Source: Actinoplanes sp. SE50/110 (GTDB lineage Bacteria; Actinomycetota; Actinomycetes; Mycobacteriales; Micromonosporaceae). Taken from it: a stretch of 64,000 nucleotides of DNA. This document shows, one piece after another, positions 43,595 to 53,200 of this stretch. The translations under genes were made by a program, and so were the position numbers. The notes below the pieces were generated by a model that saw only the letters and a program-made list of their open reading frames with translations, ran no database searches and was not told the origin of the DNA. Numbering within the stretch: the stretch's first letter is position 1; each line of letters begins with the position of its first letter. Where the stretch lies: positions 8,116,001 to 8,180,000 of the forward strand of contig NZ_LT827010.1 of the NCBI RefSeq assembly GCF_900119315.1. Direction: 5' to 3'.

Positions 43595-46219
43595 TCAGCT
43601 GCCGCGGTCGGCGCGGTGCGTCTCCAGGTAGGCCTCGATCCGCTCGGCCGGGGCCGGGGGCACCAGCGCCGTGCCCTGGCCGTACCGGCAGCCCGCGGCC
43701 AGGACGCGCTCGATCTGCTCCGGTGTCTCCAGGCCCTTGGCCACCAGGTCGAGACCGATCCGCTTGGCCAGTCCCACCACCACGTCGAGCACCGGTTTCC
43801 CGGCCTCCGCACCGGCCAGCTCGGCGCTCAGTTTCACCATGTCGACCGGCAGCCGGCGCAGGTGGGTCAGGGACGTCTGGCTGGAGCCGAAGTCGTCCAG
43901 CGCCGCGCGGACCCCGAGCCGGCGCAGTCCGGCGAGCGCCGCCACCACGGCCGGCACGTCCTCCGCGATCCAGGTCTGCGCGACCTCGACGACCAGGCGT
44001 TCCGGGGTCACCGCGTGCCGCCGCAGGGTGGTCCGCACCTGCTCCGGGAAGCGGGCGGTGAGCAGCTCCCGCGGACCGACGTTGACCGACACCCAGAAGT
44101 CGTCGTCACCACCGGTCCAGTTCCGCAGGTGGCGGCAGGCGTCGTTGAGGGCCCACTCGTTCAGCGTGTCGGTGATCCCCAGCCCCGCGGCGATCGGCAG
44201 GAACTCCTCGGGCCGGATCGTGCCCAGCGCCGGATGCCGCCAGCGCAGCAGCGCCTCCACCCCGGCCGGGTGGCCGTCGCGCAGGTCGCTCACCGGCTGG
44301 AAGACCAGGTCCAGCTCGCCCCGGGCGGCGGCGCCGGGCAGCTGGCGTTCCAGCTCCATCCGGCGCTGCAGGTGCAGCTCGACGTCCGGGTCGTACCACT
44401 CGACGGCGTCCCGGCCCAGCTGGGCGGCGCGCTGCCGGGCCAGGTCGGCCTGGCGCAGCACCTCCTCCGGGCCGGCGGCGCCGGCCAGCTCGGCCAGGCC
44501 GACGCTGGTGTGCAGCCGCACCTGCGCCCCGGGCAGCTGGCACGGCTCGGCGAGGGCCGACACCAGGCGGGTGGCCAGCGCATAGGCCGGGACGGCGGAC
44601 TCCGGGGTGAGCACCGCGAACTCGTCGCCGGCCAGCCGGGCCGGCACGTCCTCGCCGCCGGACAGCGCGCGCAGCCGGCGGGCCACCTCGGTCAGCACCG
44701 CGTCGCCGACCGCCCGGCCGTGCGTGTCGTTCACCTCGGCCAGCCCGTGCAGGTCGATCACCAGCAGGGTGCCGGGACCACCCGGCCGGCGGCGGGCGGC
44801 CAGCAGGTCGCGCATCAGGGCACGCCGGTTCGCCAGGCCGGTGAGCTGGTCGAGGTAGGCCATCCGGTGCAGGGTGCGCTCCAGGTGCCGGCGCTCGCCG
44901 ACGTCACGCACGTGCACCACCAGGGCGGCCACCTCGGGCACCGCGCGCTGGTCGGAGATCGTGGACTCGGTGTCCCGCCAGAGCTGCGAGCCGTCCCGCA
45001 GGCGGGCGCTGACCAGCACCGGCGGCCCGCCCTCGTGCTCACCGGCGAGCACCGACCCGATCACCGCGAGCGCGTCGCCGGCGTCCTCCGGATGAATCAG
45101 GTCGCCGAACGCCCGGCCGACCACCTCGTTGTCGTGCAGCCCGAACAGCCGGGCCGCGGCCGGTGACTGCCACCGGACCGTGAGCCGGTCGTCGAGCACC
45201 AGGGTGAGGTCGGTGGCCCCGGCCACCAGCGACCGGAAGTGCGCCTCGGCGATCCGCAGCCGGCCCGCGTACCGCCGGATGTCGCGGACCACCAGCAGCT
45301 CGCGCAGGACCAGCACGCTGACCATCACCATGCCGAAGACGATCCCCCCGGCGTCGAAGTGCCGGGTGGTGACCAGGTGCCAGAGCGCGGCGGCCACCCC
45401 GACCACGGCCGGGACCGCCAGCAGCGGATAGCTCGCCAGATACTGATCAGGGCTGCGCGGCTCGGCGGGCGGCACCGGCAGGCCGCGACGGGAACCGCCG
45501 CCGGCCGCCGCGGCCAGCCCGGCCACCATCGCCAGCCCGAGCAGCGGCACGGCCGGCCCGGTCAGGCCGAGCGCCAGCACCTCGGCGAGGGCGGCGAGCG
45601 CGGCCAGCACCACGGCCGCCCCGCAGCCGCACCAGACCGTCGGGACCGGGCGGGGCCGAGCGCGCAGCACCACGACCGTGACGATCGACACGCCGCCCGC
45701 GGTGATCAGCAGCGCCGGAAGGGCGGCCGGGCGGGTCTGTCCGTCGGGCGGGATCAGATAGGCCGCGTATCCCAGGCTGACGCCGAGGCCCAGGCCGTCG
45801 AAGCCGCGCCGGAGCCGGATCGGCCAGGTGCGGGCCGCGTTGGGCAGCAGCGCGGCGCCCAGCACGTAGCAGCCGGCGGCCACGCCCAGCCCGGCGGTCA
45901 GCCAGAGCACCGCGTGCGGCGGCGACCACCAGGGGATCAGCGCCGTGAGGGCGGTGGCCAGTGCGCCCATTCCGACGAAGCCGGCGCCGCGGCAGGCCAC
46001 GAAGGTGCCGTCGGCGTGGTGGATGTCGAGAGCGGCGTGCACCAGGTAGGCGGACGCGCACAGGCCGGCGACGCCCACGCCCACGGCCAGGGTGAGCGGG
46101 CCGGGCAACAGGCCGAAAACGCCGGTGAGCAGCACCAGCGCGGCCGCCGAGCAGACGGCCAACAGGGCCGCCCGGCCGGTGTTGCTCGGCCGGGCCGGCG
46201 CGAGGGGCGACACAGCCAC
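43595..46219 (-). CDS. Membrane PAS-GGDEF-EAL protein with degenerate active sites
   Basis: The 874-residue protein has about ten N-terminal hydrophobic helices, a PAS domain (about 335-450: FRSLVAGATDLTLVLDD, GRAFGDLIHPED), GGDEF (about 465-620) and EAL (about 630-870). The cyclase half is altered: the DxD/FK metal and nucleotide region reads VIDLHGLAEVND, GH is replaced by GR, and the signature is AGDEF. The EAL half keeps VEALLRW, SVNVGPREL, VVEVAQTW, ALDDFGSSQTSL and GCRYGQG, but the Glu of the usual AEGVE is Lys (LVAKGLET). I infer a weak enzyme or c-di-GMP sensor. The GTG at 46219 has GAGGA 6 nt upstream. Confidence 0.9.
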   Translation of the reverse strand: MAVSPLAPARPSNTGRAALLAVCSAAALVLLTGVFGLLPGPLTLAVGVGVAGLCASAYLVHAALDIHHADGTFVACRGAGFVGMGALATALTALIPWWSPPHAVLWLTAGLGVAAGCYVLGAALLPNAARTWPIRLRRGFDGLGLGVSLGYAAYLIPPDGQTRPAALPALLITAGGVSIVTVVVLRARPRPVPTVWCGCGAAVVLAALAALAEVLALGLTGPAVPLLGLAMVAGLAAAAGGGSRRGLPVPPAEPRSPDQYLASYPLLAVPAVVGVAAALWHLVTTRHFDAGGIVFGMVMVSVLVLRELLVVRDIRRYAGRLRIAEAHFRSLVAGATDLTLVLDDRLTVRWQSPAAARLFGLHDNEVVGRAFGDLIHPEDAGDALAVIGSVLAGEHEGGPPVLVSARLRDGSQLWRDTESTISDQRAVPEVAALVVHVRDVGERRHLERTLHRMAYLDQLTGLANRRALMRDLLAARRRPGGPGTLLVIDLHGLAEVNDTHGRAVGDAVLTEVARRLRALSGGEDVPARLAGDEFAVLTPESAVPAYALATRLVSALAEPCQLPGAQVRLHTSVGLAELAGAAGPEEVLRQADLARQRAAQLGRDAVEWYDPDVELHLQRRMELERQLPGAAARGELDLVFQPVSDLRDGHPAGVEALLRWRHPALGTIRPEEFLPIAAGLGITDTLNEWALNDACRHLRNWTGGDDDFWVSVNVGPRELLTARFPEQVRTTLRRHAVTPERLVVEVAQTWIAEDVPAVVAALAGLRRLGVRAALDDFGSSQTSLTHLRRLPVDMVKLSAELAGAEAGKPVLDVVVGLAKRIGLDLVAKGLETPEQIERVLAAGCRYGQGTALVPPAPAERIEAYLETHRADRGS

Positions 46220-46481
46220 GACAGGTCCTCTGCGTTCGTGCCGGGGGAACGGCTCCCGACATGCGGGGCGGAACAAGAGGTCGTTGCACCCGAACAACGA
46301 GGATTCGCCGGAACGGGTTACGGGTGGCCTCATCCCGGATCGTCGACCATGGACGGACGGCGGTCAATCGGGCCGGTGGACGACTCCGGCGCCCGACCCT
46401 GTGGATGACGGTGCGGGCCGGGGGCCGGAGGGCCGGAAAACCCGGGTGGGGCTCGTCGAACGCGAGTGGGACAATGGCCGG

Positions 46482-46928
46482 GTGAGCCGACGTCCCGCCC
46501 TCCGCGTCCGTAAATCCGGCACCGCCCTGGTCGCCGCCGGGATCGCGGTGGTCAGCGCGGTGCCGCTGGCCGGCACCTCCTGGGCGCTCGCGCCGCTGCT
46601 GCTGATCCCGCTGACCGCGCTGGTCTGGGCGTGGCGCTCGGGCACCGACGTCTTCCCGGACGAGGTGCTCGTCCGGGCCCTGTTCGGCGGCACCCGGGTG
46701 CCCTGGAGCCGGATCACCGGGCTGGCACCCGACCAGCGCGGCCGGGTGTCGGCCCTGCTCGACAACGGGAACGTGATCCGGCTGACCGGCGTGACCCGGG
46801 ACAACGTCTCGCTGGTGCTGGACGCGGCCGGCAAGTCCGCGACCGGCACCGACGAGCCGGCCGACGAGCCCGCGACCGGCACCGACGAGCCGGTCGACGC
46901 GGCGGACCCCGCCGAAGTGGACCGGTGA
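46482..46928 (+). CDS. PH-domain membrane protein (Cfp6-like)
   Basis: The 148-residue protein has two hydrophobic helices (GTALVAAGIAVVSAVPLAG and ALAPLLLIPLTALVWAW), then a small bacterial PH-like domain (PDEVLVRALFGGTRVPWSRITGLAPDQRGRVSALLDNGNVIRLTGV) and an acidic tail containing two copies of ATGTDEP. It matches low-molecular-weight antigen 6 of mycobacteria in architecture and position next to an lppZ-like gene. Its role is not established. The GTG at 46482 sits 6 nt after GACAAT, so a leaderless mRNA is possible; GTG 46446 is an alternative. Confidence 0.8.
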   Translation: MSRRPALRVRKSGTALVAAGIAVVSAVPLAGTSWALAPLLLIPLTALVWAWRSGTDVFPDEVLVRALFGGTRVPWSRITGLAPDQRGRVSALLDNGNVIRLTGVTRDNVSLVLDAAGKSATGTDEPADEPATGTDEPVDAADPAEVDR

Positions 46929-46998
46929 CCACTTCCCCGGGAGTTGTCAGCGGACGCGGCTACCCTGATCGGCAGACAAGCTAGGGGGTGGTTCCGCC

Positions 46999-48159
46999 GT
47001 GCGTTCCCGCCGGGCCCGTGCCGCGATCGCGACACTCGCCGTCGTGCTGGCCCTGACCTCGGGGTGCAGCTTCGGCCCGCCCGGCCCGGATGAGGCCGGC
47101 AGCGCGCCCAACCTGCCCGGCCCCTCGGTCGCCGCCACCTCCAGCGCCGACCCGGGTGAGCCCGACGTGGTGGCCACCGTGCTGGCCAAGGGTCTGGACG
47201 TGCCGTGGGGCATCGCCTTCCTGCCCGACGGGTCGGCCCTGGTCACCGAGCGCGACACCGGCCGCATCCTGAAGGTGGGCCCCGGGTCGGACGCCGACGG
47301 TCTCAAGGTCGCCGAGGCGGCCCGGCTGCCCGAGGTGCGCGCCTCCGGCGACGGTGGCCTGCTCGGCATCGCGATCTCCCCGAAATACGCGTCCGACAAG
47401 ACGGTTTTCGTCTACTACTCCACCGCCACCGACAACCGGATCGGCCGGCTGGTTCTCGGCAAACCGCTGGAGCCGATCCTGACCGGCATCCCCCGCTCGG
47501 CCCAGCAGAACGGCGGCGCGCTCGCCTTCGGGCCGGACGGTTTCCTCTATGCCGGCACCGGCGACGGCACCACCACCGGCACCCAGGCGCCCGATCCGAA
47601 GAGTCTGGGCGGCAAGATCCTGCGGCTGACCCGGGACGGCAAGCCGGCCCCGGGCAACCCGGTGAAGGATTCGCCGGTCTGGAGCTCCGGGCACCGCAAC
47701 GTGCAGGGCATCACCTGGGACAAGACGAAACGGATGTTCGCCACCGACAGCACCCAGCCGAAATTCGGCGAGCTCAACATCGTGGAGAAGGGCAGCAACT
47801 ACGGTTGGCCGAAAGCCGACGGTAAGGCGGGCGACAGCAAGCTCACCGATCCGCTGGCCGCCTGGCCGAGCGCCGAGTCGTCGTGCGGCGGCGTGGCGGC
47901 GATGGAGAGCCTGGTCGCCACCGCCTGTCTGCTCGGCAAGCGGATCTACCTGCTCAACGTGACCGCCAACGGCACCGTGCTGGGCACCCCGCAACAGCTG
48001 CTCACCGACAAGTACGGCCGGCTGCGGGCGCTGGTCGCCGCGCCGGACGGCTCGCTCTGGGTGAGCACCTCCAACCAGGAGGACGCCGGCGAGCCCGATC
48101 CGGAGGACGACCGCCTGATCCGGCTCGTCTTCTCGGACGGCGGCGCCGGCCGGAGCTGA
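46999..48159 (+). CDS. LppZ-like lipoprotein, PQQ sugar-dehydrogenase fold
   Basis: The 386-residue precursor is a lipoprotein: basic start, hydrophobic core and lipobox LTSGC near residue 24. The rest is a six-bladed GSDH/sorbosone dehydrogenase propeller: LDVPWGIAFLPDGSALVTERD, GDGGLLGIAISP, NGGALAFGPDGFLYAGTGD, GHRNVQGITWD and GSNYGWP. The position usually held by the catalytic His before NGG reads Gln-Gln here, so dehydrogenase activity is doubtful. It is anchored on the outer face of the membrane. AGGGGGTGG precedes the GTG start. It follows the PH-domain gene as lppZ follows cfp6 in M. tuberculosis. Confidence 0.88.
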   Translation: MRSRRARAAIATLAVVLALTSGCSFGPPGPDEAGSAPNLPGPSVAATSSADPGEPDVVATVLAKGLDVPWGIAFLPDGSALVTERDTGRILKVGPGSDADGLKVAEAARLPEVRASGDGGLLGIAISPKYASDKTVFVYYSTATDNRIGRLVLGKPLEPILTGIPRSAQQNGGALAFGPDGFLYAGTGDGTTTGTQAPDPKSLGGKILRLTRDGKPAPGNPVKDSPVWSSGHRNVQGITWDKTKRMFATDSTQPKFGELNIVEKGSNYGWPKADGKAGDSKLTDPLAAWPSAESSCGGVAAMESLVATACLLGKRIYLLNVTANGTVLGTPQQLLTDKYGRLRALVAAPDGSLWVSTSNQEDAGEPDPEDDRLIRLVFSDGGAGRS

Positions 48160-48298
48160 GCCGGCGATGACCACGACGACTGCCCAGCCACCGCGGTGCC
48201 GGTGAGCGGGGCGGGAGCGCGACGACGGATGACCGTGCGGGGGGATGAGACGGCGATGACTGTTTCGGGCCGGGCCGGGCTGGGCAGGTGAGGCCCCG

Positions 48299-49939
48299 AT
48301 GAGTGAGCCCACGCCCTCCTGGCGCCGACGCCTGCGTTCGACCGCCGACTCCACCGTCCGGGTGTGGCGGCACCGCTGGTTCCGCGGCGCCCGGATCAGC
48401 GCCGCGGTCGGCCTGGTCAGCATCACCGCCGCGATGATCGGGGTGATGCTGTTCGCGCACACCGGCATCAACGTCGGACCGTTCCGCGCCGAGATGTCGC
48501 TGAGCCCGTCCCTGGCCGGCGGCACCGAGGTGGACATCCCGCCGCTCGGCTCGCTGCACCTGGACAGCCACCGCGGCGCCCTGCACCTCAAGGTGGCGCT
48601 CGGCTCGCTGGACCAGAGCCGCACCGAGGCGCTGATCGACAATCCGGCGGCGATCAGTTCGGCCGGGGACCGGGCGGTCGAGGAGGTCACCACCGGCGTC
48701 ACCCGGCTGGCCCTGCGCGCCATCGGGCTGGCCGTGCTGGGCGCGATCCTGGCCGCCGCCCTGATCTTCCGCAGTGTCCGGCGCACCGCGGCGGCCGGCG
48801 TGACCGCGCTGGTGGTCGGCGCCGGCAGTTTCGGCGTGGCCGCCGCCACCCTGCGGCCCGACGCGATCAGCGAGCCGCGGTACGAGGGACTGCTGGTGAA
48901 CGCCCCGGCCGTGGTCGGTGACGCGCGACGGATCGCCGACAACTACGGGCGGTACGCCGAGCAGTTGCAGCAGATCGTCAGCAACGTCAGCCGGATCTAC
49001 ACCACGGTGTCGGCGCTGCCGGTGTACGAGCCGGCCGGCAACACCACCCGCATCCTGCACGTCTCCGACCTGCACCTGAACCCGTCGTCGTGGGGCCTGA
49101 TCCGCACCGTGGTGCAGACCTTCGACATCGACGCGGTGATCGACACCGGGGACATGGTCGACTGGGGCAGCAGCGCCGAGACGTCGTACGTGTCGAGCAT
49201 CCCGTCGCTGAACGTGCCGTATCTCTACGTGCGCGGCAACCACGACTCGGTGGCGATCCAGTCCGCGGTCGCCCGCCAGCGCAACGCGGTCGTGCTGGAC
49301 GACAAGCTCACCACGGTCGACGGGCTGACCGTCGCCGGCATCGGGGATCCGCAGTTCACCCCGGACAAGAGCGAGACGAACAAGGCCGGTGACACCTCCG
49401 GTTCGGAGATTCTCACCGCGGCCGGCGACCGGCTCGCCAAGACCATCCGCGACTCCGGCAAAAAGGTCGACATCGCCCTGATCCACGACCCGGAGATGGC
49501 TCCGCCGCTGGCCGGTGTCGTGCCGTTGGTGCTGGCCGGGCACCGGCACCAGCGTTCGGTGGCCATGCTGCCGGCCTGGAAGCCGCCGGCCCCGGACCCG
49601 TCCGCCTCGGCGGCCCCCTCCCCCACCCCGTCGGTGTCGGCGGCCGCCGCGCCGCCGCCGATCGCGACCCGGCTGATGGTCGAGGGTTCCACCGGCGGCG
49701 CCGGCCTGCGCGGTCTGGAGGGCGAGGAGCCCACCCCGCTCTCCCTGTCGGTCCTCTACTTCGACGAGAACCACAATCTGAAGGCGTACGACGACATCCG
49801 GCTGGGCGGCACCGGCGAATCGAACGTCGAGATGCAGCGCAACGTGGTCGGCCTGGACAAGGAGCAGCCGGCTGTCACTCCGGCCACCTCGGTGCCGTCA
49901 GGGGCGGGACGCAGCCCGGCGGTCACGCCGAGCCGCTGA
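48299..49939 (+). CDS. Membrane-bound metallophosphoesterase
   Basis: The 546-residue protein has transmembrane helices near 33-55 and 139-160 and another hydrophobic stretch near 165-185, then a calcineurin-like domain from about 245: HVSDLHLNPSSWG, DTGDMVDWGSS, VRGNHDS, LIHDPEMA and AGHRHQR, which supply the two-metal site. A Pro/Ser-rich insert interrupts the end of the domain near 430-455. It probably hydrolyses a phosphodiester outside or at the membrane; the substrate is unknown. GTGAGG precedes the ATG. The last codons and the stop lie in the first unit of a 31-bp tandem repeat. Confidence 0.9.
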   Translation: MSEPTPSWRRRLRSTADSTVRVWRHRWFRGARISAAVGLVSITAAMIGVMLFAHTGINVGPFRAEMSLSPSLAGGTEVDIPPLGSLHLDSHRGALHLKVALGSLDQSRTEALIDNPAAISSAGDRAVEEVTTGVTRLALRAIGLAVLGAILAAALIFRSVRRTAAAGVTALVVGAGSFGVAAATLRPDAISEPRYEGLLVNAPAVVGDARRIADNYGRYAEQLQQIVSNVSRIYTTVSALPVYEPAGNTTRILHVSDLHLNPSSWGLIRTVVQTFDIDAVIDTGDMVDWGSSAETSYVSSIPSLNVPYLYVRGNHDSVAIQSAVARQRNAVVLDDKLTTVDGLTVAGIGDPQFTPDKSETNKAGDTSGSEILTAAGDRLAKTIRDSGKKVDIALIHDPEMAPPLAGVVPLVLAGHRHQRSVAMLPAWKPPAPDPSASAAPSPTPSVSAAAAPPPIATRLMVEGSTGGAGLRGLEGEEPTPLSLSVLYFDENHNLKAYDDIRLGGTGESNVEMQRNVVGLDKEQPAVTPATSVPSGAGRSPAVTPSR

Positions 49940-50014
49940 ACCGGACCCGCCCGTCACGCCGAGCCGCTGAACCGGATCCACCCGTCACGCCGAGCCGCTG
50001 AACCGGACCCGCCC
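49922..50014. repeat. Three tandem 31-bp repeats at the metallophosphoesterase stop
   Basis: The unit begins gtcacgccgagccgctgaac and ends cggacccgccc. Copies 1 and 3 are identical and copy 2 differs at two bases. The stop codon lies in copy 1; copies 2 and 3 are downstream, so changes in copy number would not alter the protein. No dyad symmetry is evident. Confidence 0.9.
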
Positions 50015-50061
50015 GGCTCGTCGGGGCGACGGGCCGGGCGGATTACGGCGTACCGCGGCAA

Positions 50062-51561
50062 TCAGGAGACGCCGAGCCGGGAAAGGATGAGGTCGCGGAC
50101 GGTCTTGGCGTCGGCCTGGCCTCGCGTGGTCTTCATGACCGCGCCGACCAGCGCACCGGCGGCGGCGACCTTGCCGTCCCGGATCTTGTCCGCGATGTCC
50201 GGGTTCGCGGCGATCGCCTCGTCAACCGCGGCCTGCAGCGCGCCGGTGTCGGAGACCACCTCGAGGCCGCGGGCGGCCATCACCTGCGCCGGCGAACCCT
50301 CACCACCGACCACGCCCTCCAGCACCTGGCGGGCCAGCTTGTCGTTGAGCTTCCCGTCGTCGACGAGTTTCTGCAGCTCAGCAACCTGTGCCGGGGTGGC
50401 GCCGACCTGCGCCAGCTCGACGCCCAGCTCGTTGGAGCGGCGGGCCAGCTCACCCAGCCACCACTTGCGGGCACCGGCCGGGGAGGCGCCGGCCGCGATG
50501 GTCTCCTCGATCAGCTCGATCGCGCCGGCGTTGACCGCCGACTGCATGTCGATCTCGGTCATCCCCCAGTCCTCGCGGAGGCGGGCCCGCTTGACGCTCG
50601 GCTTCTCCGGGAGGGACGCCTTGAGCTCCTCGACCCACGCCGGGTCGGGCGCGATCGGAACCAGGTCGGGCTCGGGGAAGTAGCGGTAGTCGGTCGCGGT
50701 CTCCTTGGAGCGGCCGGGCCGGGTGTCGCCGGTCGTCTCCTGGAAGTGCCGGGTCTCCTGGAAGATCCGGACGCCCTCGTCGAGCAGACCGGCCTGCCGG
50801 ATGATCTCGGAGCGGACGGCCCGCTCGACCGACCGCAGCGAGTTCACGTTCTTGGTCTCGGTCCGGGTGCCCCACTCCTCGCCCGGCCTGTTCAGCGAGG
50901 TGTTGACGTCGCAGCGCATCGAGCCCTGCTCCATCCGCACGTCGGAGACGCCCAGCGAGCGGACGATGTCGCGCAGCTCGGCGACGTACGCCTTGGCGAT
51001 CTCCGGGGCGAGCGCGCCGAGGCCGGGGACCGGCTTGGTGACGATCTCGACGAGCGGGATGCCGGCCCGGTTGTAGTCGACCAGCGACTCGGTGGCGCCG
51101 TGGATGCGACCGGTGGCGCCGCCGACGTGCAGCGTCTTGCCGGTGTCCTCCTCGATGTGCACCCGCTCGATCTCGACCCGGTACTCCTTGCCGTCGACCG
51201 TGACGTCCACGTATCCGTCGACGCAGAGCGGCTCGTCGTACTGCGAGGTCTGGAAGTTCTTCGGCATGTCGGGATAGAAGTAGTTCTTCCGGGCCATCCG
51301 GCACCACGACGCGATCGAGCAGTTCAGCGCGAGACCGATCCGGATCGTGGCCTCGATGGCCGCCCGGTTCATCACCGGCAGGGCGCCGGGCAGGGCCAGG
51401 CAGACCGGGCAGACCTGGGTGTTCGGCTCGGCGCCGAACTCGGTCCGGCAGCCGCAGAACATCTTCGTCTGGGTGCCCAGCTCGACGTGCGTCTCCAGGC
51501 CGATGACCGGCTCGTAACGGCTGAGGGCGTCGTCGTAGGACGGCAGCGCGATCGTGGTCAT
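50062..51561 (-). CDS. gatB: Asp-tRNA(Asn)/Glu-tRNA(Gln) amidotransferase subunit B
   Basis: The 499-residue subunit recognises the mischarged tRNA and activates it with ATP before amide transfer. The N-terminal [13 protein letters not shown] and the zinc cysteines CGC ... CPVC, then [19 protein letters not shown] and the C-terminal YqeY-like tail ([25 protein letters not shown]) are typical. Its partners gatA and gatC are 1.6 kb upstream, separated by an M1 peptidase gene on the other strand. GGAG lies 9 nt before the ATG. Confidence 0.97.
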   Translation of the reverse strand: MTTIALPSYDDALSRYEPVIGLETHVELGTQTKMFCGCRTEFGAEPNTQVCPVCLALPGALPVMNRAAIEATIRIGLALNCSIASWCRMARKNYFYPDMPKNFQTSQYDEPLCVDGYVDVTVDGKEYRVEIERVHIEEDTGKTLHVGGATGRIHGATESLVDYNRAGIPLVEIVTKPVPGLGALAPEIAKAYVAELRDIVRSLGVSDVRMEQGSMRCDVNTSLNRPGEEWGTRTETKNVNSLRSVERAVRSEIIRQAGLLDEGVRIFQETRHFQETTGDTRPGRSKETATDYRYFPEPDLVPIAPDPAWVEELKASLPEKPSVKRARLREDWGMTEIDMQSAVNAGAIELIEETIAAGASPAGARKWWLGELARRSNELGVELAQVGATPAQVAELQKLVDDGKLNDKLARQVLEGVVGGEGSPAQVMAARGLEVVSDTGALQAAVDEAIAANPDIADKIRDGKVAAAGALVGAVMKTTRGQADAKTVRDLILSRLGVS

Positions 51562-51705
51562 GTGCTTCGGCTCCGGCTCACTGCGGCATCGGGTGTACGT
51601 ACTTCCCGACTAGCCTAGTCGTCCGGTATGACGTCCCGTCGTCGGGTTTGCGAGCGGCCGTTCATCGGTTCCACCGCGAATATTCCTCACGATAACCTGC
51701 GCGGC

Positions 51706-53154
51706 ATGCATCGATATCTCGCCGTCGTGGCGCTCGGCGCGACGGTCCTGTGCGCCGGCTGCACGGACAAGGCCGCACCACCCGCCGTCGCCACCGCGTC
51801 GCAGCCCGCCGCCGCCCCCGCGATCGACTACACCGCCTGGCAGGGCGGGAAGTCGGTCACGGTCGCCGACCGGCTGTACCCCGAGCACGGCAATGCCGGC
51901 CTGGACGTCCTGCACTACGACCTGAAACTCGACTGGCAGCCCACGAGCAAGGTGCTGACCGGGACGGCGACCCTGCAGATCCGCCCGGTCACCGCGGCGA
52001 GTGAGATCAGTCTCGACTTCGCCAACCTGGCCGTCGACAAGGTCACCGTCGACGGACGGCCGGCCACCGGCACGCTCGCCAAGGACAAGCTGACCGTCCC
52101 CGCCACCCTGACCGCCGAACAGCCGGTGACCCTGGTCGTCGACTACCACGGCACACCGAGACAGGTCGCCTACCCGTCCCACCGCGGCGACGCCGCCGAG
52201 GGCGTCGGCCTGCGCCCGACCAGGAGCGGCGGCCTGTGGACCATGCAGGAACCGTGGGGCGCGATGACCTGGTACCCGGCCAACGAGCTGGTCTCCGACA
52301 AGGCGCTGTACGACATCGCGGTGACCGTGCCGCAGGGCTGGGCGGCCGCCGCGAGCGGCACCCCCGGCCCGGTCGAGGGCACCACGTACCACTACAGCTC
52401 GGCGGCGCCGACCGCCGCGTACCTGACCACGCTCGCCGTCGACCGGTTCCGCAAGACGTCGCAGACCGGCGCGCACGGCCTGAAGTTCACCTACTGGACG
52501 GTGGCGAAGACCGACGACAGACTGCTCACCGAGCTGAAGAAGTCGCCGCAACTGGTCAGCTGGCTCGAGGCACAACTCGGCCCGTACCCGTTCGACACCG
52601 CCGGCGCGGTGCTCAGCGACTCGGTCTCGGCCATGGAGACCCAGCAGATGCTCAGCATCGGCCGTCAGGCCACCGGCCAGAAGTTCGACCCGGCGTACTT
52701 CGACGAGATCCTCGTCCACGAGTACGCCCACCAGTGGTTCGGCGACGCGGTCACCCCGTCCGACTGGACCGACCTGTGGCTCAACGAGGGCTTCGCCCAG
52801 TACATGCAGTACCTGTACGAGCAGAAGGTCTACAAGCTCACCGACGCCCAGCTGGAGACCTTCCTCCGCCAGCAGGACGCCCGGCTGCGCAAATCGGTGG
52901 GCCCGCCCGGCAAGCCGAAAGCCGCCAACTTCGCCGAGAGCAACGTCTACCGGTGCACCGCGGCGATGCTCAAGCAGCTCAACGACGCCCTGGGCGACAA
53001 GAAGTTCTTCGACCTGATGAAGGCGTGGGTCGCCGAGCACAAGGGGACGAACCAGGACCGGGCCGCGTTCACCGCCTTCGTCCGGGAGAAGACCGGCACG
53101 GACTACAGCAAGCTGATCGACAGCTGGCTCGATTCCCCGTCCACCCCGAAGTAG
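51706..53154 (+). CDS. M1-family zinc aminopeptidase, lipoprotein
   Basis: The 482-residue precursor has a lipobox (LCAGC, Cys19) and so should sit on the outer face of the membrane. The gluzincin site is [27 protein letters not shown] near residue 345, with both His and the third-ligand Glu; the exopeptidase motif, usually GAMEN, reads AMETQQ. The beta-sandwich N-terminal domain is present but the long C-terminal helical domain is lacking, as in short bacterial M1 members. The ATG at 51706 follows GATAAC by 10 nt and may be read from a very short leader. It lies between gatB and gatA on the opposite strand. Confidence 0.92.
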   Translation: MHRYLAVVALGATVLCAGCTDKAAPPAVATASQPAAAPAIDYTAWQGGKSVTVADRLYPEHGNAGLDVLHYDLKLDWQPTSKVLTGTATLQIRPVTAASEISLDFANLAVDKVTVDGRPATGTLAKDKLTVPATLTAEQPVTLVVDYHGTPRQVAYPSHRGDAAEGVGLRPTRSGGLWTMQEPWGAMTWYPANELVSDKALYDIAVTVPQGWAAAASGTPGPVEGTTYHYSSAAPTAAYLTTLAVDRFRKTSQTGAHGLKFTYWTVAKTDDRLLTELKKSPQLVSWLEAQLGPYPFDTAGAVLSDSVSAMETQQMLSIGRQATGQKFDPAYFDEILVHEYAHQWFGDAVTPSDWTDLWLNEGFAQYMQYLYEQKVYKLTDAQLETFLRQQDARLRKSVGPPGKPKAANFAESNVYRCTAAMLKQLNDALGDKKFFDLMKAWVAEHKGTNQDRAAFTAFVREKTGTDYSKLIDSWLDSPSTPK

Positions 53155-53160
53155 GGCGAC

Positions 53161-53195
53161 GGCGCCGGCACGGCTGCGAGAGCCGTGCCGGTGCC
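53161..53195. terminator. Bidirectional terminator between M1 peptidase and gatA
   Basis: GGCGCCGGCACGGCT pairs with AGCCGTGCCGGTGCC over 15 bp with one G-T pair around loop GCGAG. It lies between two convergent stop codons at 53154 and 53201. Confidence 0.85.
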
Positions 53196-53200
53196 GCTGC

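Noticed and set aside
46092-46481. Upstream extension of the PH-domain gene frame to 46092
   Set aside because: The added 130 residues overlap the promoter and start of the divergent GGDEF-EAL gene and look non-coding.
49922-50014. Three 31-bp repeats as a CRISPR or transposon end
   Set aside because: The units abut with no spacers and no terminal inverted repeats or cas/transposase genes are near.
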